Of a stretch of DNA of 27,944 nt, positions 14,589 to 21,156 are shown in pieces. A program made the position numbers and the translations under genes. Below the pieces are notes generated by a model. It did not search any database. It had not been told where the DNA came from and worked only from the letters and a program-made list of their open reading frames with translations. The stretch's first letter is position 1; each line of letters starts with the position of its first letter. This stretch comes from CAIPSZ01 sp038065015 (GTDB taxonomy: Bacteria; Patescibacteriota; Patescibacteriia; PEXW01): NCBI GenBank assembly GCA_038065015.1, contig JBBTRU010000049.1, positions 1 through 27,944 on the forward strand, given 5' to 3'.

Positions 14589-15734
14589 CTACTTCTTTTT
14601 CCCCGCGGCTTTGCGGTAGACCTTCATCGTCTCCAGTGCGCAGGTATCCCACGAAAACTGGCTCGCTTGCTTGGGTCCGGCCTTCTGCAAACGCTCCGAT
14701 GTGGTGGTTTTGGTGGCAACATCTTTCATGGCGCGGGCAATAGCCTGGACATTGCTCGGATCCACCAACAAGGCTGCTTTACCAGCTATTTCTGGGAGGG
14801 ATGATGTAGTACTGGTAATGACCGGCACACCTAGCGCCAGCGCTTCCAAAACGGGTAGGCCAAACCCTTCGTAGAGCGTTGGGAAGGTGAAGGCCAGCGC
14901 GCCTTTGAGCAACTCGATTTTTTCATTGTGCGAAATGTAACCAACGTACCGAATGCTCCGCTTGAGGCCAAGATCGAGCATCTCTTGCATAATTTGCTCC
15001 GAGTGGTAGCCATACTGCCCAGCCAGCACCAGGATGACGTCCTTCGCAGCGGGGGTTGTATCTAAGAAAATTTTAAACGCCCGCATCAAATTTTCCACGT
15101 TCTTGCGTGGTTCCAATGTGCCAACAAACAAGAAGTACCGTTTGGGCAACTTGAACTTCTCTAGTGTCTCGTTCGCGCGGCGCTTCAGCGGGATTTTTTG
15201 CACGTCAAACCCGTGGTGAATGGTAGTCACCTTCTTGGCGCTAATGTTGAACAGCTGCTTGAGATCTTTGGCTGTGCTATTGGATACGGCAATAATTCCA
15301 TCAGCTTTACGCAAGGTCTGCGGCACCAGCACGTTGCGGGAGATAAATGATGACGGGAACCACTCCGGATGTTTAAAGATGGCGAGGTCGTGCACGGTGT
15401 AGACGACTTTCTTCGGGTACGTGAGCGGGATAGAACCCGCTGGAATGTGCAGCACATCTAACCCTTCTTTGAGCAAGTACGCGGTAATAAGCATGTGCGA
15501 GTACCCAAATGAGAGGTACTTACCATACTGGGAGAAGGGAAAGTGCTTCAGAGTGACGTTGGGCCGGCTGAACATGCCCATGTCGGGCGTGCGGTAATCG
15601 AAGTACAGCACGAATTCATCGTGCGGGTGTAAGCGGATGAGGGCATTCACTAAGCCGTGCACGTAATGACCCACGCCAGCGCGTTCGCCGGAGTGTGGAT
15701 TGAGGATAGTTCTGCAGTCAATACCGATGCGCAT
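14589..15734 (-). CDS. GT4-family glycosyltransferase
   Basis: A 381-residue GT-B fold retaining glycosyltransferase. The N-terminal acceptor domain begins 'MRIGIDCRTI' and has the 'AGVGHYVHGLVNAL' loop. The C-terminal nucleotide-sugar domain contains 'YFLFVGTLEPRKNVENLMRA' and the EX7E motif in 'TLYEGFGLPVLEALALGVPV'. It works at the cytoplasmic face of the membrane, probably in surface glycan assembly; donor and acceptor are unknown. It starts 23 bases after argS and has no visible Shine-Dalgarno or separate promoter, so it is likely co-transcribed with argS. It ends in a Lys-rich tail (AAGKKK). Confidence 0.92.
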   Translation of the reverse strand: MRIGIDCRTILNPHSGERAGVGHYVHGLVNALIRLHPHDEFVLYFDYRTPDMGMFSRPNVTLKHFPFSQYGKYLSFGYSHMLITAYLLKEGLDVLHIPAGSIPLTYPKKVVYTVHDLAIFKHPEWFPSSFISRNVLVPQTLRKADGIIAVSNSTAKDLKQLFNISAKKVTTIHHGFDVQKIPLKRRANETLEKFKLPKRYFLFVGTLEPRKNVENLMRAFKIFLDTTPAAKDVILVLAGQYGYHSEQIMQEMLDLGLKRSIRYVGYISHNEKIELLKGALAFTFPTLYEGFGLPVLEALALGVPVITSTTSSLPEIAGKAALLVDPSNVQAIARAMKDVATKTTTSERLQKAGPKQASQFSWDTCALETMKVYRKAAGKKK

Positions 15735-15757
15735 GGTAATCGGATTGAAAGTGAGAC

Positions 15758-17386
15758 CTACATCTTGCGAGGAGCGCTCACGCCCAGGGTGTCCAGTACA
15801 TCTGCCAGTACATTCTTTGTAGCGTGAACCAGCGTGAATGGCAATGCTTGCACCGTATCGTTATCAATAACGCGTACCTGCGTGTAGAATTCGTGGAACG
15901 TGCGGGCGAGTTCGATAGCGTACTGTGGAATTCGCTGACAACTGTAGTCCCGGCTCACGTCTTCCAGCACTTCCGGCCAGCGAAGGAGTTCTAGTATAAG
16001 CTTGCGCGCCGACGGATGCAATGCTCCACCTTTTGATTTGGCAATTTTCGTTTTGCCAACCTTTGCGAGAATACTGCACATACGGGCGTGGGCGTACTGC
16101 ACGTAGTACACCGGGTTCTTCTCGCTCCGTTCTTTAGCCACATCAAGGTTAAAGTCTAAATGGGTTTTAATGTCATACATCATAAAGAAGAACCGAGCGG
16201 CATCCAGGCCAACTTCCTGAATTACTTCTTCAGCCTCCACGTACGTGCCGCGGCGTTTAGACATCTTCACTTCTTTGCCATCGCGGATAAGCCGGACAAA
16301 CTGGATGATGAGCGGTTGGAAAATATGCTGCTCGTCAACGACGCCCAAGCCTTTGAGTGCGGCATGCATGCGGCCGGTGTAGCCGTGATGGTCCGCGCCA
16401 AGGATGTTGATAGCGACGTTGGCCTTGTGCTTCGTAAACTTGAGCCAGTGGTTGACGATGTCAGGCAAGAAGTACGTCATCTCACCATCGGCCTTCGTGA
16501 GCACTCGATCTTTGTCATCACCGTACTTCGTTGTAGCCAGCCAGGTGGCGCCGTCTTTTTCATACACCAGGCCTTTGGCTTTCAACGTGGCAACCAGCTT
16601 ATCGAGAATGCCCGGTGCGACCAAGGTTTTTTCGGACAACCAGTTATCAAAGTCAATGTGCATGGCCTTGGTAACCACGCGCTGAATTTCCTTCAGCATC
16701 GTGGCAACCACCTTGTCTTTAATCTTGTCGCGGATCTCGGCGAGCTTGGCTACATCGGTCATTTTGTAATTCGGCAGCTTGAGTTTGCGCGCTAATTCTT
16801 CGATGTACACACCTTGGTAGCAGGTTTCAGGATAATCAATAGTAATCCCCTGCTGCTGGAAGTACCGCCGCAGCACCGACTCGGCCAGGACGCTCACTTG
16901 CACGCCACGATCGTTGACGTAGTACTCCCGGTAGACCTTGTAGCCGACACGTTCCAAAACATTTCCCAGCACATCACCCAAGAAACCACCGCGCGCGTTT
17001 GCTAATGTAAGTGGGCCTGTTGGATTAGCCGAAATGAACTCGAGGTGTGCGTGTTGGCCTTTGTAGGCGGCGGACTTTGTAAGTGCCTTGGCCGACTTTG
17101 CAATGCCTTGCCCCTGCTCGGCAAGCCAAGCATCACTAATGGTGATGTTAATAAAACCTGGACCAGCCACATCAACTTTGCTGATAAGCTCGTGCTTCGT
17201 GGCAGCCAGACGCAAACTCAACTGCTGGGCCACGTCGTCCGGCAAGGCATTCTGCTTTTGTGCAACACTCAAAGCGACGTTGGTGGCATAATCGCCAAAT
17301 TCCGGACGCGGCGTGCGTTCGATTTTCGGCTGCAGAATCCCGGCAACCTTGGCAACAAATTCTTGCAGTTCTGTGCGGACGTTCAT
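15758..17386 (-). CDS. argS: Arginyl-tRNA synthetase with degenerate HIGH motif
   Basis: Class I synthetase of 542 residues that charges tRNA-Arg. The sequence around the active site is 'SANPTGPLTLANARGGFLGD', so the canonical HIGH tetrapeptide (PTGPLHVGHxR) reads 'LANA'; the KMSKS loop is 'VKMSKRRGTYVEAE'. The N-terminal Add1-like domain is short ('IERTPRPEFGDYATNVALSV') and the C-terminal DALR anticodon domain ends in 'FTLVHATKNVLADVLDTLGV'. An extended -10 box TGGTATACT (17393-17401, minus) ends six bases before the ATG, so the mRNA is expected to be leaderless. The promoter region is shared, divergently, with the 17487 gene. Confidence 0.95.
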   Translation of the reverse strand: MNVRTELQEFVAKVAGILQPKIERTPRPEFGDYATNVALSVAQKQNALPDDVAQQLSLRLAATKHELISKVDVAGPGFINITISDAWLAEQGQGIAKSAKALTKSAAYKGQHAHLEFISANPTGPLTLANARGGFLGDVLGNVLERVGYKVYREYYVNDRGVQVSVLAESVLRRYFQQQGITIDYPETCYQGVYIEELARKLKLPNYKMTDVAKLAEIRDKIKDKVVATMLKEIQRVVTKAMHIDFDNWLSEKTLVAPGILDKLVATLKAKGLVYEKDGATWLATTKYGDDKDRVLTKADGEMTYFLPDIVNHWLKFTKHKANVAINILGADHHGYTGRMHAALKGLGVVDEQHIFQPLIIQFVRLIRDGKEVKMSKRRGTYVEAEEVIQEVGLDAARFFFMMYDIKTHLDFNLDVAKERSEKNPVYYVQYAHARMCSILAKVGKTKIAKSKGGALHPSARKLILELLRWPEVLEDVSRDYSCQRIPQYAIELARTFHEFYTQVRVIDNDTVQALPFTLVHATKNVLADVLDTLGVSAPRKM

Positions 17387-17392
17387 GGGCAG

Positions 17393-17401
17393 AGTATACC
17401 A
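17393..17401 (-). promoter_or_regulatory. argS extended -10 promoter
   Basis: Minus-strand TGGTATACT, six nucleotides between its end and the argS ATG. No convincing -35. It faces away from the plus-strand promoter at 17419-17447. Confidence 0.6.
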
Positions 17402-17418
17402 TGCTCAGTATGAAAACC

Positions 17419-17447
17419 TTGACAAAAAAGCTCGAATCTACTAGTAT
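17419..17447 (+). promoter_or_regulatory. Promoter of the 17487 gene
   Basis: TTGACA (17419-17424), 17-bp spacer, TAGTAT (17442-17447): a near-consensus sigma-70-type promoter. The predicted leader of about 33 nt contains the Shine-Dalgarno AAAGGAG at 17474-17480. Confidence 0.75.
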
Positions 17448-17486
17448 CAGTGGTTACATAACCTGTTCTTTAGAAAGGAGTTCTCA

Positions 17487-17909
17487 TTGAAATGTAATTG
17501 CTATTTTCCGCCTTGCCTGGCAACTTTTGGCACAATTGCAAAGTGCCGGGTTGACCAAAGTCGGATTCCGCAAAGCGTCCTTACGGATGCACCCATTGAC
17601 GCCGAACGTGTCAAACGAGCTCTGGAGTTCACCCGAAAAATTGCTGGTGTGCCCGAAAATTTAGAAGTGTATGCCAACAAAATTCCAGCAAAGGCTGCGG
17701 GCCACCTAGCACACATTACCGAGCAGCGCCGGGTAGACATGGTTGGCAGAAACGGCCGACTCGAAAGTGGCCAGCAGTTCTATGGAGATGCCTTTGCTAT
17801 CTTCGTCCAAGCGTACATCGACGATGACCCAGCTACCACCCAGCTCCTGGTGAACGGCATGTACGATGGTTCGCCTTTCGTGAGCATACGCCGCACCGCG
17901 GTTGCATAA
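17487..17909 (+). CDS. Unknown 140-residue protein, TTG start
   Basis: The TTG at 17487 is preceded by AAAGGAG with six bases of spacing, one of the best ribosome sites in the window, and by a near-consensus promoter; a terminator follows the stop. The product has a Cys-rich N-terminus (MKCNCYFPPC, then another Cys near residue 20) and a soluble-looking body with 'DAERVKRALEFTRKIAGVPE' and 'AFAIFVQAYIDDDPATTQLL'. No family is recognised. As a monocistronic gene with strong signals it is probably well expressed. The Cys cluster could bind metal or be lipid-modified, but no classic lipobox or signal peptide is present. Confidence 0.7.
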   Translation: MKCNCYFPPCLATFGTIAKCRVDQSRIPQSVLTDAPIDAERVKRALEFTRKIAGVPENLEVYANKIPAKAAGHLAHITEQRRVDMVGRNGRLESGQQFYGDAFAIFVQAYIDDDPATTQLLVNGMYDGSPFVSIRRTAVA

Positions 17910-17914
17910 ACTTT

Positions 17915-17954
17915 GGCCCGTATCGTACACCAACGACGCGGGCCTCAATTTTTT
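17915..17954 (+). terminator. Intrinsic terminator after the 17487 gene
   Basis: Stem GGCCCGTATCGT/ACGACGCGGGCC (17915-17926, 17933-17944; ten of twelve positions pair) followed by a run of six T at 17949-17954. Confidence 0.75.
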
Positions 17955-17975
17955 CACCTATAGCTTACGGCTCTA

Positions 17976-18014
17976 GCCTCCTTCGTCCCTCACTGCACTC
18001 GGGACTACGGAGGC
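17976..18014. repeat. Hairpin of the CTC..CTCGG repeat family
   Basis: GCCTCC/GGAGGC (17976-17981, 18009-18014) encloses GTCCC/GGGAC (17985-17989, 18001-18005). The inner sequence TCCCTCACTGCACTCGGGA resembles the stem-loops at 19124-19143 and 19256-19276 in the array beyond ssrA. Confidence 0.6.
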
Positions 18015-18037
18015 CAGGCGGCTGACATTCCAGCGCC

Positions 18038-18074
18038 AATTCGTATATTCGTATCTCTTTTCGTAATTCGTAAC
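18038..18074. repeat. Single arm of the ATTCGTA dispersed repeat
   Basis: Tandem (A/T)TTCGTA units upstream of smpB. The reverse complement matches the left arm of the 20806-20902 palindrome almost base for base, including the AAAAGRGA spacer between units. It is one arm only, 18 bp before the smpB start. Confidence 0.8.
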
Positions 18075-18092
18075 TCCAGCTACCCTTCCCCT

Positions 18093-18545
18093 ATGCCCCA
18101 ACTGGCCCGCAACAAAAAAGCGACTTTTAACTACGACGTCCTCGAAACGTACGATGCGGGCATTGTCCTTACCGGGCCGGAAGTGAAATCCGCCAAAACT
18201 GGGAACATGAATCTGCAAGGGGCGTACGTTAGCCTTCGCGAAGGGTCATTGTGGCTTGTCCACGCCTACATTGCGCCGTACAAACCCGCGGCTACTGTCC
18301 AAGTCGGCTACAATCCGGAACGGGATCGCCACCTGCTCATGAAGCGCTCAGAAATTTCCACCCTCATCGGCAAGATGCACAGCGCGGGCTGCACACTTAT
18401 CCCGCTCAAATTCTTTACCCACCGCGGCTTGGTAAAAGTGAGTGTGGGCCTGGCCCGCGGGAAAAAAGCGCATGATAAAAGAGCATCAATAAAAAAACGC
18501 GAGGTATCCCGCGATGTTGCCCGCGCGATGCGGCAGAAGGGATAG
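18093..18545 (+). CDS. smpB: SsrA-binding protein SmpB
   Basis: A 150-residue protein that binds tmRNA and brings it to stalled ribosomes for trans-translation. Family signatures are clear: 'ARNKKATFNYDVLETYDAGI', 'LTGPEVKSAKTGNMNLQGAYV', 'NPERDRHLLMKRSEI' and the basic C-terminal tail 'GLARGKKAHDKRASIKKREV' that mimics the codon-anticodon helix in the ribosomal A site. Length is normal. No Shine-Dalgarno is visible; a weak -10-like TACCCT ends six bases before the ATG, in line with the leaderless genes nearby. The partner RNA ssrA lies 166 bp downstream on the same strand. Confidence 0.95.
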   Translation: MPQLARNKKATFNYDVLETYDAGIVLTGPEVKSAKTGNMNLQGAYVSLREGSLWLVHAYIAPYKPAATVQVGYNPERDRHLLMKRSEISTLIGKMHSAGCTLIPLKFFTHRGLVKVSVGLARGKKAHDKRASIKKREVSRDVARAMRQKG

Positions 18546-18711
18546 GGAGCGTGGTAAGGTTGGAGCGGCGAGTATCGTAAACGCGTTACGTGACGACGTG
18601 TTGCTTCCCTAAACGCGTACCCACACCCATACCCGCCGCACGTACCCTCACCCATGCCCAATAATCCTCTTGAACCTTTGCGTTGAGCCCAGCAATCCTG
18701 CCGGCCTCCAC
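18546..18711. other. smpB-ssrA spacer
   Basis: No convincing ORF. It should contain the ssrA promoter; TTGAAC near 18670 with GCAATC near 18692 is the best but weak candidate. No terminator with a T-run follows smpB, so read-through from smpB into ssrA is possible. Confidence 0.4.
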
Positions 18712-19115
18712 GGGGATGTTCAGAAGTTGATAGATTGCCATACGGTTAGTGTGCGGGTCGCCCGCGTTCGGCACGGCGTAAAACTGCCGGACAACTCGAC
18801 AACTGCCAATAGCATTGTCAGCAAGGTGAAGACTGCGTTCGCTAACGCGTTCACAGTTCCCAGCTTTGCTCCGGCTTTCGCCTAAAAACCGATAGCCCAT
18901 TCGCCCCGCGACCTGGCGCGGGAATCGCGAGTGTTATATTCCAGGCGTAGGTTGCGCGGGGGTGGTAACAACGCAACCGAAAATCACTTCCACTAGATTT
19001 TGCCGGGCTTGGGCGCTCCATGCGGCACAATCGAAACACCCGTGAACGCCCTACACCTGTAGACCACCTGCCCGCCGCATTCTAGACAGGGGTGCAAGAC
19101 CCCTCATCTCCACCA
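18712..19115 (+). ncRNA. ssrA: tmRNA (10Sa RNA)
   Basis: About 404 nt. The acceptor stem GGGGATG (18712-18718) pairs with CATCTCC before ACCA (19112-19115); the only non-Watson-Crick pair is G3-U70, the alanyl-tRNA synthetase identity element. The T arm AGGGG/CCCCT has loop TGCAAGA, unusual because position 55 is G. A PK1-like region (GCGGG-TCG-CCCGC, then CGGC..GTAAAACTGCCG) precedes the tag frame. The tag reading frame ends at TAA 18883-18885 with the hydrophobic tail PSFAPAFA. The most likely resume codon is GCC at 18805 (tag begins ANSIVSK, 26 residues); GCG further on (AFANAF..., 16 residues) is an alternative. Encoded CCA is present. Works with SmpB in ribosome rescue. Confidence 0.93.
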
Positions 19116-19400
19116 GCCTTCGCTCCTCGCTTACGCTCGGAGCTTCGGCCGGCGAGCCACTACGTTCACCGGCCAAAACCGTCAATCGAGTAGCGAAGGC
19201 TGTCCTCCGTAGCCCACCGAAGCTTCAGCGCAGGTGGGCGAAGGGGGACAATATCGCCCCTCGTTTCACTCGGGGCTTCGGATGGCGAGCCATCCGTTAA
19301 ACCTCCCGTGTGCACAGAAGTACCGGGAGGCGAAGGATGCTCTCCGAAGCCTTCTTGCCGACCGAAGCTTTAGCGTAGGTCGGGGGCGTAGGAGGGCGCA
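19115..19400. repeat. Array of nested hairpins between ssrA and the GIY-YIG gene
   Basis: Six to seven stem-loops almost back to back. (a) AGCCTTCGCT/AGCGAAGGCT (19115-19124, 19192-19201) encloses GCTCC/GGAGC and GGCCGG/CCGGCC (19147-19174). (b) 19201-19250: TGTCCTCC/GGGGGACA around CCCACC/GGTGGG with loop GAAGCTTCAGCGCA. (c) GCCCC/GGGGC (19256-19276). (d) CGGATGG-CGAG-CCATCCG (19279-19296). (e) CCTCCCG/CGGGAGG (19302-19330). (f) 19340-19396: CTCTCC/GGAGGG around CCGACC/GGTCGG with loop GAAGCTTTAGCGTA. Members (b) and (f) share the loop but have different, compensated stems, as do the GCTCC/GGAGC and GCCCC/GGGGC pairs. Confidence 0.85.
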
Positions 19401-19412
19401 TACACTTTCTCT

Positions 19413-19652
19413 ATGTACTACGTCTACATCCTTAAACTCCACGACGGCAGCGCGTACGTTGGTTCAACCGAGGACCTGAAGCAGCGACTGCGTGACCATA
19501 ACCAAAGCAAAGTGCCAAGTACGCGGGGGAAAATTCCTGCCCGTATTGCTTGGTACTGTGCATTTACTGAAAAATCTCAGGGACTTGCCTTTGAGCGTTA
19601 CCTTAAATCTGGCTCTGGTACCGCCTTTCGTCGTAAACGGCTAACTCCCTAG
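19413..19652 (+). CDS. Small GIY-YIG nuclease (UPF0213-like)
   Basis: A 79-residue single-domain GIY-YIG protein. Motifs: 'YYVYIL' (residues 2-7) and 'AYVGSTEDLKQRLRDHN' carrying the second Tyr, the catalytic-type Arg and His, then 'RIAWYCAFTEKSQGLAFERY' with the conserved Glu and 'LKSGSG'. Free-standing GIY-YIG domains of this size are common in CPR genomes; their cellular role is mostly unknown, and related enzymes cut structured or mobile DNA. A TACACT -10-like box ends six bases before the ATG, suggesting leaderless expression. The gene lies directly after the hairpin array, which may hold its substrate or origin. Confidence 0.9.
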   Translation: MYYVYILKLHDGSAYVGSTEDLKQRLRDHNQSKVPSTRGKIPARIAWYCAFTEKSQGLAFERYLKSGSGTAFRRKRLTP

Positions 19653-19674
19653 CTTGGGAAAAATGATAAGGTAT

Positions 19675-20121
19675 TTAGGATGTATGTGAAATCCACGTAC
19701 ATCTGCAATGAGGGTTTTCACACCCTTTGATTTTGGCATTGTTCATTACAAAGACTCGCTCTTTTTCACTATCAAGTTGAAAAGATTTTCCTGAATACTC
19801 CTGACAAACTTTGCAGACCCCACTATCATTTGCGGTTAAAAGTTGAACTTTTTCTACAACCCCAGATTGAATGAACTCTCGTATTTGTTGCCGAGCCAAA
19901 TGAAGACTCTGGACTCCAGTCTCTTGAAGTCTAGCGATATCTCGTTTTTCAACCTCACCTGTCCATTGTTTAGAAATTGTAACCAAATCCTCCTCACGAA
20001 CCCAGCGCTTTTCCCCATTAGGAACAGTTCTCGCGTAAATCGTTTTCTTACAGTGCGAACACCGAGTCTTCCGAGTCGGTGATTGTAGCGCCCCCTTACA
20101 ATATGGACATGTTGCTTGCAT
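19675..20121 (-). CDS. Zinc-ribbon protein with a phage minor-head-like C-terminus
   Basis: About 148 residues from the chosen ATG (20119-20121). The N-terminus is a zinc ribbon, CPYC...CSHC, with 'KTRCSHCKKTIYARTVPNGE'. The middle is helical. The C-terminus has 'CKVCQEYSGKSFQL' and 'CENPHCRCTW', which resembles the end of Mu gpF/SPP1 gp7-type minor head proteins (CxxC..DGK...HPxCRC). I remember similar ribbon-plus-tail hypothetical proteins but no defined function. The gene is clearly more AT-rich than smpB or infC and is oriented opposite to both, pointing to horizontal acquisition near the tmRNA gene. A longer frame opens at 20154 (TTG), but no ribosome site supports it. Confidence 0.7.
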   Translation of the reverse strand: MQATCPYCKGALQSPTRKTRCSHCKKTIYARTVPNGEKRWVREEDLVTISKQWTGEVEKRDIARLQETGVQSLHLARQQIREFIQSGVVEKVQLLTANDSGVCKVCQEYSGKSFQLDSEKERVFVMNNAKIKGCENPHCRCTWISHTS

Positions 20122-20252
20122 TTGAGATCTAAAATAAACTAGTACGGTAATCAAAGAAATTATAGATGTTGCGCAGACTTTCGTATAGCAAAGCGGGTTT
20201 GAATCATGCAGAAAAATAACAAAGCGTATAGGTTCAGTACCAGGAAAAATTC

Positions 20253-20261
20253 TGCTATACT
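20253..20261 (+). promoter_or_regulatory. infC extended -10 promoter
   Basis: TGCTATACT at 20253-20261 with only a weak -35 (TTCAGT, 20233-20238). It lies downstream of the first in-frame ATG (20206), so translation of infC must start further on. Confidence 0.65.
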
Positions 20262-20292
20262 ATTCCCATCCCGCTTCCTAACCCCTACCCCC

Positions 20293-20805
20293 ATTAGCAC
20301 CAAACGTTTCCGCATCAACCTACAGATTCGCTTACCCGAGGTGCAAATTATTGATGCGGAGGGCAAGTTCCTGGGCAAAATGCCCACCGAACAGGCTCTT
20401 GCGCTGGCCAAAGAGCAAGAACTCGACCTGGTCGAAGTGAACCCGCGAGCCAACCCGCCGATCTGTAAAATTATTGATTGGGGCTCGTACCTCTACCAGC
20501 AAGAGAAAGCCGAACGCAAGCAAAAGGCAAAAACGAAGGTTTCGGAAATCAAAGGTATTCGCTTATCCCTAAAAATTGGCGCCCACGACCTGGACATGCG
20601 CCGTGAGCAATCCCTGAAGTTCTTCGAGCAAGGCGACCGCGTAAAACTGGAAATGATCCTGCGGGGCCGTGAGCGCGCCCGGATGGATTTGGCCAAAAAA
20701 ATCCTGTCCGATTTCATCAAAAGCCTGGGTGACGACGTGGTAGTAGACTCCCCAACTTCGGCCATGGGCGGCCGGTTGAGCGTGCTTATTCGGAAGAAAA
20801 AGTAG
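20293..20805 (+). CDS. infC: Translation initiation factor IF-3, probable AUU start
   Basis: IF-3 (170 residues) binds the 30S subunit, keeps it free of 50S and checks the start codon. Family blocks: 'KRFRINLQIRLPEVQIIDAE', 'LALAKEQELDLVEVNPRANPP', the linker 'YLYQQEKAERKQKAKTKV' and the C-domain 'GRERARMDLAKKILSDF'. In-frame ATG 20206 is upstream of the promoter, and no ATG/GTG/TTG lies between the promoter and the conserved start of the protein. The codon at 20293 is ATT, directly before the conserved STKRFRIN; AUU starts with IF-3 autoregulation are a classic infC feature. No Shine-Dalgarno is visible. A palindromic repeat starts one base after the stop. Confidence 0.92.
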   Translation: MSTKRFRINLQIRLPEVQIIDAEGKFLGKMPTEQALALAKEQELDLVEVNPRANPPICKIIDWGSYLYQQEKAERKQKAKTKVSEIKGIRLSLKIGAHDLDMRREQSLKFFEQGDRVKLEMILRGRERARMDLAKKILSDFIKSLGDDVVVDSPTSAMGGRLSVLIRKKK

Positions 20806-20902
20806 ATTACGAATTACGAAAAGGGATACGAATGTACGAAATACGAATCTAAATCAACATTCGTAATTCGTATATTCGTAGGTTTAATTCGTATTTCGTA
20901 AC
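20806..20902. repeat. Long palindrome of TACGAA/TTCGTA units
   Basis: The left arm (20806-20848) consists of spaced TACGAA units and the right arm (20859-20902) is nearly its exact reverse complement, with a loop of about 10 nt. Each arm has the same spacing: two units, a 6-7 bp spacer, then three units. A single arm recurs upstream of smpB (18038-18074). It lies between infC and the rpmI promoter. Confidence 0.85.
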
Positions 20903-20906
20903 ACTC

Positions 20907-20935
20907 TTGACGCAACCAAGAGAATCGGTTACAGT
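20907..20935 (+). promoter_or_regulatory. rpmI-rplT promoter
   Basis: TTGACG (20907-20912), 17-bp spacer, TACAGT (20930-20935). The predicted start is one or two bases before the rpmI ATG at 20944, so there is no room for an L20-binding leader. Confidence 0.7.
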
Positions 20936-20943
20936 CCAATCCT

Positions 20944-21153
20944 ATGCCGAAAGTAAAGACCCACAAAGCAACGGCCAAGCGTTTTCGTCGCTCCGGCGCC
21001 AAAAAAGGTAGTCAAAAAATTATGCGACGCGCTGCGGGGCAAGACCATTTTAATGCTCGCGAATCTGGCAACATAACCCGCGGAAAGCGAAAAGACAAGC
21101 AAGCTCACCCAACCAACGTGCGCGCGATCAAGCAGCTCACGCCTTTTGCCTAA
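20944..21153 (+). CDS. rpmI: Ribosomal protein bL35
   Basis: A 69-residue, very basic protein of the large ribosomal subunit. The signature 'MPKVKTHKATAKRFRRSGAK' is diagnostic, followed by 'KRKDKQAHPTNVRAIKQL'. It lies between infC and rplT in the usual bacterial order, but with its own promoter; the -10 ends eight bases before the ATG, so the mRNA is essentially leaderless. The stop is three bases before the rplT ATG. Confidence 0.97.
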   Translation: MPKVKTHKATAKRFRRSGAKKGSQKIMRRAAGQDHFNARESGNITRGKRKDKQAHPTNVRAIKQLTPFA

Positions 21154-21156
21154 CCT

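Noticed and set aside
17973..18218. Minus-strand ORF upstream of smpB
   Set aside because: It is the reverse reading of repeats and the smpB N-terminus; no start signals.
20206..20292. infC starting at ATG 20206
   Set aside because: The promoter -10 (20256-20261) is inside this stretch, and the extra 29 residues are unlike any IF-3 N-terminus.
20806..20902. CRISPR array
   Set aside because: TACGAA units are short, with no spacer-like unique sequences of constant length and no cas genes; it is a palindrome.
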